Shown in pieces: positions 35,226 to 43,096 of a DNA stretch of 64,000 nucleotides. The notes beneath the pieces were generated by a model that did not search any database, was not told the DNA's origin, and saw only the letters and a list, made by a program, of their open reading frames with translations. A program made the position numbers and the translations under genes. Positions within the stretch are counted from its first letter, which is position 1, and the number at the start of each line of letters is the position of its first letter. Source of the DNA: Alkalicoccus saliphilus (GTDB lineage Bacteria > Bacillota > Bacilli > Bacillales > Salisediminibacteriaceae); contig NZ_PZJJ01000001.1 of NCBI RefSeq assembly GCF_003044065.1, forward strand, positions 236,483-300,482. The letters run 5' to 3'.

Positions 35226-35861
35226 TTGTCCTGTCTTCCCGAAAATCTGCATCATTATTTTAAACAGCGAAAAGCTGGTGTGCTTGATTCTGAACAGTAC
35301 AGACGATACGCCATCTTTGTACCTCTTGCAGTAGAGGATGGAGAATTAAGCGTTATTTTTGAAGTGCGTTCCGAATTTGTACCGCAGCCGGGGGAAATTT
35401 GTTTTCCCGGCGGCAGGATTGATGAAGGTGACAGCAGTGCCTCTGCGGCTGCAGAAAGAGAACTATGTGAAGAGCTCGGTGTTTCTCCGGAAGAAGTGGA
35501 AATTACTGGAGAGCTGGATTACATGGTTACTCCCTCCAAATCGATGATTTTTCCTTTTCTTGGAGAAATTAAGAACAGTTCTGTGCTGGAACCGAACCCT
35601 GGAGAAGTGAAGGAGATTTTTTCAGTGCCTTTAAAGGATCTTCTCGAAATGGAACCTTATGAGCATCGTATTCAGCTCGCTGTCCAGCCGGAGGATGGTT
35701 TCCCCTATCACCTGATTCCAAACGGCGAAGACTATCCGTGGAGTGCGGGGGTTATATACGAACATTTTTACCAGTATAAAAATTATATTATCTGGGGACT
35801 CACCGCACGCATTCTTACACATGTTCTGGAAGAAATGAAAAAAGCCCGGACCACAGTTTAA
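35226..35861 (+). CDS. Nudix CoA pyrophosphatase (NudL-like)
   Basis: Nudix hydrolase likely to split coenzyme A into 4'-phosphopantetheine and ADP. The CoA-specific motif upstream of the Nudix box is present (FEVRSEFVPQPGEICFPGGRIDEGD), followed by the Nudix core AAERELCEELGV with the metal-binding Glu residues. 211 residues. The start is a TTG at 35226 after AAAGGAGG. It is 71 bases downstream of the S9 peptidase and may share its transcript. A terminator overlaps its stop. Confidence 0.88.
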   Translation: MSCLPENLHHYFKQRKAGVLDSEQYRRYAIFVPLAVEDGELSVIFEVRSEFVPQPGEICFPGGRIDEGDSSASAAAERELCEELGVSPEEVEITGELDYMVTPSKSMIFPFLGEIKNSSVLEPNPGEVKEIFSVPLKDLLEMEPYEHRIQLAVQPEDGFPYHLIPNGEDYPWSAGVIYEHFYQYKNYIIWGLTARILTHVLEEMKKARTTV

Positions 35862-35877
35862 AGTGGCCGGGCTTTTT
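35838..35877. terminator. Bidirectional terminator between the Nudix gene and mtnN
   Basis: AAAAAGCCCGGACCAC, loop, GTGGCCGGGCTTTTT, spanning the Nudix stop codon. It should stop both convergent genes. Confidence 0.9.
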
Positions 35878-35887
35878 GTATGTGATG

Positions 35888-36589
35888 TCATCCTCTGCGG
35901 CGTATTTCCTCAAGCATGAGCAGTACCATCTTCGCGGAGTTTACTGAAGCTGTTTCTAAAAATTCGTCGTAGGATATTTTTGCATCCTGTCCTGCAATGT
36001 CTGACAGGGATCGAATTATAACGAATGGGCATTGAAACTGATAGCAGACTTGAGCGATGGCCCCTGCTTCCATCTCTGACGCATAGGCATCTTCAAATCG
36101 GCTGCGTATTAAAATTTCCTGTTCAACACTGCTTATAAAAGAGTCTCCGGAAATAATCAATCCTTCTACAGAGTTAATACCAACCTCCCCAGCGCATTCT
36201 TTCGCCACTCCGACTAAAAATTCATCCGGTTCGTAAAAAGCCGGCATACGGGGTACCTGGCCGTATTCGTATCCAAAAACAGTAGCATCTACATCATTGT
36301 ACCGCACTTCGCTGGAGACCACGATATCCCCGACATTCAAGCTTTTGTAAAATCCTCCGGCTGAACCGGTATTTATAATATAGTCCGGGTAAAAAAGCTG
36401 ATTGAGAAGTGTCGTACTAACAGCAGCATTTACTTTCCCAATACCGGATTTACCAACTATAACATCTAATCCCTGAAGCGTTCCCTCATAAAATTCACAC
36501 CCTGCGATCACAGTTTCAGAAACGTTTTTCAATTCCGACTTCAGAAGCTCTACTTCTTCCTCCATAGCACCGATTATTCCAATACGCAT
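35888..36589 (-). CDS. mtnN: 5'-methylthioadenosine/S-adenosylhomocysteine nucleosidase
   Basis: Removes adenine from methylthioadenosine and S-adenosylhomocysteine for methionine salvage. Family marks are [16 protein letters not shown] (catalytic Glu), [46 protein letters not shown] (ribose-binding Met-Glu) and [10 protein letters not shown] (catalytic Asp). 233 residues, usual length. Single gene here; the yrrT and mccAB genes that accompany it in B. subtilis are not in the window. Confidence 0.96.
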   Translation of the reverse strand: MRIGIIGAMEEEVELLKSELKNVSETVIAGCEFYEGTLQGLDVIVGKSGIGKVNAAVSTTLLNQLFYPDYIINTGSAGGFYKSLNVGDIVVSSEVRYNDVDATVFGYEYGQVPRMPAFYEPDEFLVGVAKECAGEVGINSVEGLIISGDSFISSVEQEILIRSRFEDAYASEMEAGAIAQVCYQFQCPFVIIRSLSDIAGQDAKISYDEFLETASVNSAKMVLLMLEEIRRRG

Positions 36590-37064
36590 GTAAACATCCT
36601 TTCCTGCCGGTTTATTTTCATTTTTTTATCTTACCCTACAAATAAAACATAAACAAGCAGTAACTGGAATGCAGAAAGAGACTTTCCTTTATTATTGCCG
36701 GATAATAGTTTTGAGATGTATTCTCTTTGGTTCCTTTAGAAAAATATCAAAAAGATCGGTATAATTTTTTTCAATAGTTTATACTGCGTCTGTATTTAAA
36801 TAGCTATGTTAAAGTTCACTGACTGCTGGAGATACACTTCGCTTCCAACCGTCCTGCTGTGGACAAGGAGGGACTCCGGAGCGATGAAGACCGAGCCGAA
36901 GATCTATTCTATCCGACGGGAGAAGGATGGAATTAACTGAGGCCGCTCCGTTCGGAAAACATCTCCAGGAAAACGAAAGCAGACATTCATTTTTTATTTT
37001 CAAGGCACCCTTTAAATTGCCGGGCTGTTCCGATAAAATCATAGATGGAACAGGAGGGTGTATT
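36590..37064. other. Intergenic region between mtnN and yrzA
   Basis: About 475 bases without a gene I can support. It contains AT-rich promoter-like sequence near mtnN and, around 36840-36910, a GC-richer part (TCCGGAGCGATGAAG and nearby) that looks like degenerate intergenic-repeat material. A reading frame that runs into yrzA from 36927 has no ribosome-binding site. Confidence 0.5.
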
Positions 37065-37280
37065 ATGATTTTAAGACCAGATGCGATCCATGATAAAGTA
37101 GAATTTTTTGAAGCGGCAGACCTTCAGAGGCTGGAAGAACAAATTCAGCAGAAAATTGATATTAATGCCGATCTGCTCCTGGAAGTCCATCACGTAACTT
37201 ATCAAGTGGTAGCGGACGATAAAACAGGCAGAAACTACGCAACAGCTTCTGTTCATTTTAAACAGCGGAGCAGCCGGTAA
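37065..37280 (+). CDS. yrzA: YrzA-like DUF2536 protein
   Basis: A 71-residue soluble protein, MILRPDAIHDKVEFFEAADLQRLEEQI then LLLEVHHVTYQVVADDKTG and ATASVHFKQR. It looks like the DUF2536 family (YrzA of B. subtilis), which also lies near the greA-mtnN locus. The start at 37065 follows CAGGAGGG. Function unknown. It ends before a terminator. Confidence 0.82.
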   Translation: MILRPDAIHDKVEFFEAADLQRLEEQIQQKIDINADLLLEVHHVTYQVVADDKTGRNYATASVHFKQRSSR

Positions 37281-37321
37281 CCGTAAGCTTATATGTGAAA
37301 AACAACTCCACAAACAACCTG

Positions 37322-37352
37322 AAAACCTGCCGGACCTTATCCGGCAGGTTTT
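37322..37352. terminator. Bidirectional terminator between yrzA and yrrS
   Basis: AAAACCTGCCGGA, CCTTA, TCCGGCAGGTTTT. Thirteen-pair stem placed between convergent genes. Confidence 0.88.
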
Positions 37353-37398
37353 CCTGTTCGTGAAGTTTTATTCACTTAAGTGTTTAGCTTTTTTGATT

Positions 37399-38139
37399 TT
37401 AATAAGGATTGGAATTGAGACGTTCTACACTTACTGGCTGCCAGCCTTCATTTTCAACCCACTCCAGGTGAACACGGTAAGGCCGGTCACGATCTCCGTC
37501 AGAGGCACTGACAGTTCCTACAGCCGAATACTGATCACCGCCGTTTTCAAGCCGGTGGACGTTCAGTTCATCTTCATTTGAAGGGAGCCCGGTCGCATAG
37601 CTGATTGCTTCGATCATTTCATTCCAGTTCTGCCCTCCACGGTCAAAGTTCAGGGAAAAATTGTCCTGTGACGTTCCTATCGGCTCCCATTCCCCATCTT
37701 CAGGTGCTTCATTATTTTCGTTGTTCTCATTGTTTTCGTTATTGTCGTTTTCATTGTTACCGGTATTATCGTTGTTTTCGTTATTTTCATTATTTTCGTT
37801 GTTTCCTTCATTCGAATTATTTTCGTTGTTTTCTTCATTCGAATTATTTTCGGCATTGCCGCTGTTGTTTTCGAGATTTTCTCTTCCGGCATTCAGATTA
37901 TTATCAAAGCTGTTATCATTATTATTTGTCCCGGTATCTGAGCCGTTGTTTACTGAAATATTTTCCGTGCTGTTATTTTCATTACTATCGGTTGCTGTTT
38001 CGTCCGAGCCTCCTCCTATAATCAGCCCGATGCTCACGACTACTATGAGAAGTGCTACCATACCTATGGATAAGTTTAAAACGGTGTTCAGCTTCCGGTT
38101 TTTCTTCTGTCCGGAGCGTTGTGGAATATTATTACTCAC
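37399..38139 (-). CDS. yrrS: YrrS-like DUF1510 membrane protein with Asn/Glu-rich linker
   Basis: Single-span membrane protein of 246 residues. A basic N-terminus (QRSGQKKNRKLN) precedes one helix (VALLIVVVSIGLIIGG). A linker of about 95 residues made almost only of Asn, Glu, Gly, Asp and Ser (repeated ENNENN and NNSNE units) follows. The C-terminal DUF1510 domain is EWEPIGTSQDNFSLNFDRGGQNWNEMIEAISYATGL to QPVSVERLN, outside the cell by the positive-inside rule. The start is a GTG at 38139 after GGAGG. In B. subtilis yrrS is paired with the penicillin-binding protein gene pbpI; that gene is absent here. Function unknown. Confidence 0.88.
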   Translation of the reverse strand: MSNNIPQRSGQKKNRKLNTVLNLSIGMVALLIVVVSIGLIIGGGSDETATDSNENNSTENISVNNGSDTGTNNNDNSFDNNLNAGRENLENNSGNAENNSNEENNENNSNEGNNENNENNENNDNTGNNENDNNENNENNENNEAPEDGEWEPIGTSQDNFSLNFDRGGQNWNEMIEAISYATGLPSNEDELNVHRLENGGDQYSAVGTVSASDGDRDRPYRVHLEWVENEGWQPVSVERLNSNPY

Positions 38140-38319
38140 TTTTTTAAATCCTCCCTTGCCTGCTTTCCTATTCTTTCGTTATTATAAGCTATTTCGGCTT
38201 AAAATTCGACATAATGAAAGACTTTCAACTTTTTTTTGCAATTGCTTCTCTACAGTTCATCCTTTATTACTGTTTTCAGCAGGTACCGGTCTCCTTCGTT
38301 TTCCCGATAGAAACCGGCG

Positions 38320-38354
38320 AAAAAAAGAGAGGAGCTGCTCAGCAGCCCTCTCTC
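38320..38354 (-). terminator. Terminator after greA
   Basis: Minus strand GAGAGAGGGCTGCT, GAGCAGCTCCTCTC followed by T7. It lies 10 bases beyond the greA stop. Confidence 0.88.
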
Positions 38355-38363
38355 AATCCCCGG

Positions 38364-38834
38364 TTAAAATATTTCAAGTATTTCCACTTTCATGTCGCCT
38401 CCAGGAGTTGTTACAAGTACTTCTTCTCCCGGTCCTTTGCCAAGAAGGCTTTTAGCCATCGGAGAATCATTGGAAATTTTACCTTCAATCGGATCGGCTT
38501 CTGCACGTCCAACGATCGTATATTCTTCTTCATCCCCATCAGGAAGTTCTTTGAATTTGACAGTTTTACCTACCTGAACTGTAGTAGCATCCGTGTCCTC
38601 TTCAATAATTTCCGCGTTACGGATCATTGTTTCCAGCTGCTGAATGCGCCCTTCAACAAATGCCTGTTCCTCCTTGGCGGAGTCATACTCCGAGTTTTCG
38701 GAAAGATCCCCGAAGCTCCGGGCCACTTTGATTCTCTCTACTACTTCTTTACGACGTTCTGTTTTTAATAGTTCAACCTCTTTTTCGAGCTTTTCTTTTC
38801 CTTCTTCAGTCATAAAATGCTTTTCATCCGTCAT
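38364..38834 (-). CDS. greA: Transcription elongation factor GreA
   Basis: Rescues backtracked RNA polymerase by stimulating transcript cleavage. The N-terminal coiled coil (residues 8-75) has the functional acidic tip in [23 protein letters not shown]. The C-terminal FKBP-like domain includes TYTIVG-like [32 protein letters not shown] start at ATG 38834 ([15 protein letters not shown]), giving 156 residues; a longer reading adds six residues and overlaps the Shine-Dalgarno. Monocistronic with a 3' terminator. Confidence 0.96.
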   Translation of the reverse strand: MTDEKHFMTEEGKEKLEKEVELLKTERRKEVVERIKVARSFGDLSENSEYDSAKEEQAFVEGRIQQLETMIRNAEIIEEDTDATTVQVGKTVKFKELPDGDEEEYTIVGRAEADPIEGKISNDSPMAKSLLGKGPGEEVLVTTPGGDMKVEILEIF

Positions 38835-39033
38835 ATGGTTCCTCTCCTTCATTCCGATAAAATATGCAGGGAGCGTTTACAAAATCAAACAATCCACCGT
38901 ATATAAAGGGTAAGCGCCCAACAGCTTTCCTAAAAAAGGCAGCTTATCAGGGCGCTTCATAACTGGGTATTTGATTAATATTCCTGCTGTACAAATGCTA
39001 TTATAAAGAAGTTTGGTATAAATGCCAAATTTT

Positions 39034-39672
39034 TTATAACATTGCTTTAGATTCCAGTATCGTTTTTATTTTTGTAACCATTAAATCAATTGCGACGTGA
39101 TTGTGTCCGCCTTCCGGAACGATAATATCCGCGTATCTTTTCGTCGGTTCTATAAACTGCAGATGCATTGGTCTTACTACCGATGTATACTGATCTATTA
39201 CCGAGTCAATTGTCCGGCCCCGCTCATTGATGTCTCTCAGCAGTCTGCGGATGATTCGCATATCCGAGTCAGTATCGACGAATAATTTAATATCCATCAT
39301 ATCACGCAGCCGGTCGTCCTCCAAAATCATAATACCTTCGAGAATAATGACGTCTCTCGGTTCTACAGGAATTACTTCTTCTGCCCTTGTATGGTTAGGA
39401 TAATCATATACCGGCTTTTCTACACTTTTTCCTTCACTGAGCTTTTGCAGATGCCTGATCAAAAGATCGTTATCAAATGCCAGAGGATGATCGTAATTTG
39501 TTTTCAACCGTTCTTCCATAGGAAGGTGCGCCTGATCTTTGTAGTAGGCATCCTGTTCTATCATCAGAATTGACTGCTCAGGAAATTGTCTGTAAACTTC
39601 CTTCGCCACTGTTGTTTTTCCTGAACCGGAACCTCCGGCTACACCGATAATAATAGGTTTTTTATGCATCAT
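39034..39672 (-). CDS. udk: Uridine kinase
   Basis: Phosphorylates uridine and cytidine in pyrimidine salvage. The P-loop is [17 protein letters not shown] (residues 10-26). Substrate-binding motifs are [26 protein letters not shown] and [10 protein letters not shown], followed by ILEGIMIL. 212 residues, normal. It is 44 bases after trmR (yrrM). In B. subtilis yrrN and yrrO lie between them; they are missing here. Confidence 0.96.
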   Translation of the reverse strand: MMHKKPIIIGVAGGSGSGKTTVAKEVYRQFPEQSILMIEQDAYYKDQAHLPMEERLKTNYDHPLAFDNDLLIRHLQKLSEGKSVEKPVYDYPNHTRAEEVIPVEPRDVIILEGIMILEDDRLRDMMDIKLFVDTDSDMRIIRRLLRDINERGRTIDSVIDQYTSVVRPMHLQFIEPTKRYADIIVPEGGHNHVAIDLMVTKIKTILESKAML

Positions 39673-39716
39673 CCTAAATCCTTTCCTATCCTAATTCAAA
39701 TATTTTCAGTCGGTAG

Positions 39717-40373
39717 TTATTTATCCAGTTTTTGTTTCCGGGAAACGAGCAGGCCGTCCCCTGCCGGGAGGAGAAAAGTGTGGAAACGGGGATGGTCCAT
39801 CAGGCTTGTATTGAAATCGTGTATACGTTCCACCATTTTTTTAATTCTTCTGCTTTCCGGTTTGTTTTCTCCGGTAACAAAACCTTTAAAAAGAACATTG
39901 TCCGAAACAATAAGTCCCCCTTCTTTCACGAGCGGTTCGTAAAGCTGGAAAAACTTTTCGTACTGACCTTTTGCAGCGTCAATAAACAGTACGTCATACG
40001 GGGCAGAAGCTTTCACATCAGCAAAAACATCGAGAGCCTCTCCCTCTATAAGCTGAAAACGGTCTTCCATCCCTGCTTTTTGAATATATTCTTTTGCAGT
40101 CGCTGCCCTGCTTAAATCCCTTTCCAGAGAAACAACCGCTGCCCCCGGCAGGAATTCAAGCATTCGAATAGCAGAATAACCGATTGCTGTACCGATTTCA
40201 AGAATTTTTTCTGTCTGATTGATTTCAAGAATCATCAGCATTGTATAAATTCCTTCCTCATCCATAATAGGGATATGATGCTCCTGAGCATATATCTGCA
40301 TTTCCTTAATAAGCTCATCTTCCGGCGGAAAAAAACGTGCCATATATTCATTTGTTTTTTTCGAAATTTCCAC
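39717..40373 (-). CDS. trmR: TrmR (YrrM), tRNA 5-hydroxyuridine methyltransferase
   Basis: O-methyltransferase of the COG4122 family. In B. subtilis YrrM/TrmR makes mo5U from ho5U at tRNA position 34. The SAM-binding motif is ILEIGTAIGYSAIRMLEFLP (residues 56-75), with VSLERD for the acidic ribose contact and FIDAAKGQYEKFF and SDNVLFKG as metal and substrate motifs. 218 residues from a GTG at 40373. It belongs to the downward run mltG, trmR, udk; mltG is separated by a terminator. Confidence 0.9.
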   Translation of the reverse strand: MEISKKTNEYMARFFPPEDELIKEMQIYAQEHHIPIMDEEGIYTMLMILEINQTEKILEIGTAIGYSAIRMLEFLPGAAVVSLERDLSRAATAKEYIQKAGMEDRFQLIEGEALDVFADVKASAPYDVLFIDAAKGQYEKFFQLYEPLVKEGGLIVSDNVLFKGFVTGENKPESRRIKKMVERIHDFNTSLMDHPRFHTFLLPAGDGLLVSRKQKLDK

Positions 40374-40429
40374 TTTTTGCGCGCCCCTTTATCAGCAGTA
40401 AGCAGTTTTTAACCGGGACAGCTTACCAT

Positions 40430-40474
40430 AAAAAAGAGTACGGTGTCAAAAGGTTCCTGCACCGTACCTCTTTG
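40430..40474 (-). terminator. Terminator after mltG
   Basis: Minus strand AAGAGGTACGGTG, loop, CACCGTACTCTTTTTT, directly after the mltG stop. Confidence 0.88.
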
Positions 40475-41605
40475 TTACTCCCGGTATTCGCCGACAACAG
40501 CATTATGTTCATCGAGAGTTTCGTTGAAATATACCTCTCCGTCTGGAGAATGGAAAAAATACAGATAGTTATGCCCATCCGGGTCTGAGGCTGCTTCAAG
40601 AGAAGCATATCCCGGGTTATTAATCGGACCGGCAGGAAGCCCATCTACGTGATAAGTGTTGTATGGAGATTCTATTTCTGTATGAGTAATCAGCGTACGC
40701 GAAAACTGTTCCCCATGTGCATACTGCACGGTCGGATCCATTTGAAGACGCATTGGAACACGGAGCCGGTTTTCAATAACTCCGGCAATCGCCGGTCGTT
40801 CGTCATCGTTCCTTGCTTCTCCTTCGATAATGGAAGCCTTTGTTAAAAATTCATGAAAAGAGTCAACGGAAGAAGCTTCTGCCGCATTTTCCAGTTCTCT
40901 TTCCATTCTGGTAACCATTTTTTTCAATACTTCTTCCGCAGACAATTCTTCTTCGGTTAAGTCGTAGCGCGCTGGAAATAAATATCCTTCCAGAGGCTCC
41001 CTGATTTCGTCTGTCAGAATTTCTTCGGTAACGATACTGTACTCTTCTATAAGAGATTCCAAAAATTCTTCATCTCTGGCAGTTTCCTGGATCTCTTCTT
41101 CTGCAATATCCGTTTCCTCCGCTATCCGGTTATATATCTGTTCTGCCCAGAATCCTTCCGGCACAACAAAAGAGGCGGCATAATCCTCATAAAGCGTTCC
41201 TTCCTGAAGCTCCATAATGATTTCATCTGCACTCATTGACGGAGACAATTCATAATTCCCTGCCTGGAAATCGCTTTCCCCCTGGAGACGCACGTAATAG
41301 CGAAAAATTGCCGCGTTGCTGATAAGATTATTTTCTTCCAGCCTGTCCGCAATTCCTCCGGTAGAAGACCCTATCGGAATTTCCACTTCCACTGTTTCAT
41401 CACTTTCTTCATCCATCGGCTCCAGGGCCCCTGCTATGTAACGATAAGCTCCAAACCCGGCTGCGGCTAAAACGAGGATAATAATTACGACTACCGCAAG
41501 CACAATCTTTCGAACTGTTCCCGCTTCCTGCTTGCGCTCTTCCACTTTTCTTTTATGCTCTTCTTTTTTCAGTTTTTTTTGTTCTTTTTTTGACATACCT
41601 TCCAA
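40475..41605 (-). CDS. mltG: Endolytic murein transglycosylase MltG
   Basis: Membrane-bound lytic transglycosylase that cuts nascent glycan strands. A basic Lys-rich cytoplasmic head (to residue 30) leads to one span (IVLAVVVIIILVLAAAGFGAY). Then comes a LysM-like subdomain and the YceG/MltG catalytic domain: KASIIEGEARNDDERPAIAGVIENRLRVPMRLQMDPTVQYA with the catalytic Glu in IIEGEA. It ends NTYHVDGLPAGPINNPGYASLEAASDPDGHNYLYFF. The extracellular part is very acidic. I keep the TTG start at 41605 because GTGAGG is well placed for it; an ATG three codons later has poor spacing. 376 residues. Confidence 0.94.
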   Translation of the reverse strand: MEGMSKKEQKKLKKEEHKRKVEERKQEAGTVRKIVLAVVVIIILVLAAAGFGAYRYIAGALEPMDEESDETVEVEIPIGSSTGGIADRLEENNLISNAAIFRYYVRLQGESDFQAGNYELSPSMSADEIIMELQEGTLYEDYAASFVVPEGFWAEQIYNRIAEETDIAEEEIQETARDEEFLESLIEEYSIVTEEILTDEIREPLEGYLFPARYDLTEEELSAEEVLKKMVTRMERELENAAEASSVDSFHEFLTKASIIEGEARNDDERPAIAGVIENRLRVPMRLQMDPTVQYAHGEQFSRTLITHTEIESPYNTYHVDGLPAGPINNPGYASLEAASDPDGHNYLYFFHSPDGEVYFNETLDEHNAVVGEYRE

Positions 41606-42008
41606 AAATACCTCACCCCTTCCCCGCTAATTATACAATACTTCCTTTCAAATGCCGAAAGAAATTACATGTTTTTTAACATTTCCTTCCCCCCTGGGCA
41701 CGAAAGCTGCGTGTCAAAAACCTTCTGCTGATTTCTATGAAAAGAAGCAGCTCTACTCAATAATTACTTCCCTTTCTCCATTCCAATTGGCTGTTGTTCT
41801 ATCAAAATCCCGCTTCGCTCCATATGACATGGATAAAGAGGCACTCCTCCTCAAACACTGACCGGACGAAAGAGAAGCTTTATTCAGTAATTGCCCATAA
41901 ACTTTGCCCCAGCTATAAAAAAGGGCCTTCCCTGACCGGCATACCGGTTCTGGGAAAAGCCCCTGCTTCATTCCGTTTCATATTCCAGGTTATACTCCCG
42001 GAATCTTG
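41606..42008. other. Intergenic region between mltG and yrzB
   Basis: About 400 bases with no supported gene. The downstream part holds the yrzB terminator (41917-41963). The rest, near 41640-41900, contains only short frames without ribosome-binding sites. Confidence 0.5.
41917..41963 (-). terminator. Terminator after yrzB
   Basis: Minus strand GGGGCTTTTCCC, inner ACCGG/CCGGT hairpin, GGGAAGGCCCTTTTTT. Imperfect but long stem with a T6 run. Confidence 0.8.
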
Positions 42009-42308
42009 TTATTCTTCAGGTTCGGTAAAGGTGTTCAGAAGCTCTTCTACCATTTCCCATTCCTCTTCCGTTTCTATAGGGAACAGGGAAAGATCTTCCC
42101 CTTCTTCTTCAAAGCGGAAAGCATGAACTTCGACCTCTTCTGATTCATCTTCGTTTGTTCCTTCCGGGGCAAGCACCATATAGGATGTTCCCGTACTGTC
42201 CACATCAAATGTGAAAAGTATCTCAAATAAATGTTCATTTCCATCTTCATCAGGAACAATAATACGGTTGTCGTCACCTTCCGGCCGGTTCAGTTTAATT
42301 TCAGACAT
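42009..42308 (-). CDS. yrzB: YrzB-like DUF1292 protein
   Basis: A 99-residue, highly acidic protein: IIVPDEDGNEHLFEILFTFDVDSTGTSYMVLAPEG with HAFRFEEEGEDLSLFPIETEEEWEMVEELLNTF. This is the DUF1292 pattern and position seen next to ruvX in B. subtilis. Function is unknown. It starts at ATG 42308 after GGAGGTG, 17 bases beyond ruvX. Confidence 0.9.
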   Translation of the reverse strand: MSEIKLNRPEGDDNRIIVPDEDGNEHLFEILFTFDVDSTGTSYMVLAPEGTNEDESEEVEVHAFRFEEEGEDLSLFPIETEEEWEMVEELLNTFTEPEE

Positions 42309-42324
42309 TGTGCACCTCCATCAT

Positions 42325-42738
42325 TTAGTTGCTTCTGCTGTCCAGATAGCCCTGCAGAATCATTACTGCAGCCATTTTATCAATTACTTTTTTTCGTTTT
42401 TTCCGGCTGACATCAGCCCCTACGAGCATTTTTTCTGCTGCCATTGTGGAAAGCCGCTCGTCCCACATAATAATCGGGAGGCCGGTGTGCGCTTTTATAT
42501 CTTCAGCGAATGTCCGGCAGAATTCTCCACTTGGACCTATCGTACCGTTCATATTTTTGGGCAGACCGACCACTATGGAGCTTACTTCGTGCTCTTTCAT
42601 TATTTCATCGAGCTTTTGAAAATCTTCTTCCTGTGTGGAACGGCGGATAGTAGTAATCCCCTGGGCTGTCCAGCCCAGGGCATCACTTACTGCCACCCCG
42701 ATCGTTTTCGTACCTACGTCAAGACCGAGTGTTTTCAT
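42325..42738 (-). CDS. ruvX: RuvX/YqgF-type pre-16S rRNA nuclease (putative Holliday junction resolvase)
   Basis: RNase H-fold nuclease; family members process the 5' end of 16S rRNA and were earlier called Holliday junction resolvases. Motifs: [25 protein letters not shown] (first Asp), [28 protein letters not shown] (Glu) and [13 protein letters not shown] (C-terminal Asp-bearing helix). 137 residues. Its ATG overlaps the end of ireB by 4 bases. Confidence 0.94.
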   Translation of the reverse strand: MKTLGLDVGTKTIGVAVSDALGWTAQGITTIRRSTQEEDFQKLDEIMKEHEVSSIVVGLPKNMNGTIGPSGEFCRTFAEDIKAHTGLPIIMWDERLSTMAAEKMLVGADVSRKKRKKVIDKMAAVMILQGYLDSRSN

Positions 42739-43001
42739 TCATTCTCCTTATCTTCTCCAGCAAGGTACGCCCTTACCAGCTCTTCAATTATTTCATCCCG
42801 TTCTATTTTTCTAATGAGCGTTCGTGCATCATTATGACGCGGGATGTATGCCGGATCTCCGGATAAAAGATACCCGACGATCTGATTGATAGGATTATAT
42901 CCTTTTTCTTCGAGTGACCCGTGGACGCTGAAAAGTACTTCCCGGACATGCTTATCCATAGAATCATCTTCATTAAAATTAAATTTCATCGTTTTATCCA
43001 T
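42735..43001 (-). CDS. IreB-family regulatory phosphoprotein (DUF965, YrzL)
   Basis: Small protein of 88 residues, [53 protein letters not shown], a nearly invariant pattern in Firmicutes. In Enterococcus faecalis IreB is phosphorylated by the PASTA kinase IreK at Thr residues near the N-terminus. One Thr (T4) is found there in this copy. It sits between alaS and ruvX as in B. subtilis. Confidence 0.93.
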   Translation of the reverse strand: MDKTMKFNFNEDDSMDKHVREVLFSVHGSLEEKGYNPINQIVGYLLSGDPAYIPRHNDARTLIRKIERDEIIEELVRAYLAGEDKENE

Positions 43002-43096
43002 AGAAATTCTCTCACTCCCGCCCTCCTGGAATTGGTAAGAATAGGTCTGATATATTTATTTTAGTACGAACAGGCGAGAATGTATATGAAAATGAG

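Noticed and set aside
37700..37990. CRISPR-like short repeats
   Set aside because: The repeats are in-frame codons of an Asn/Glu-rich protein linker of irregular unit length, without spacers.
37661..38455. A long plus-strand frame rich in Ser, Leu and Phe
   Set aside because: It is the antisense of the low-complexity Asn/Glu linker of yrrS, where GAA/AAC repeats give stop-free frames on the other strand.
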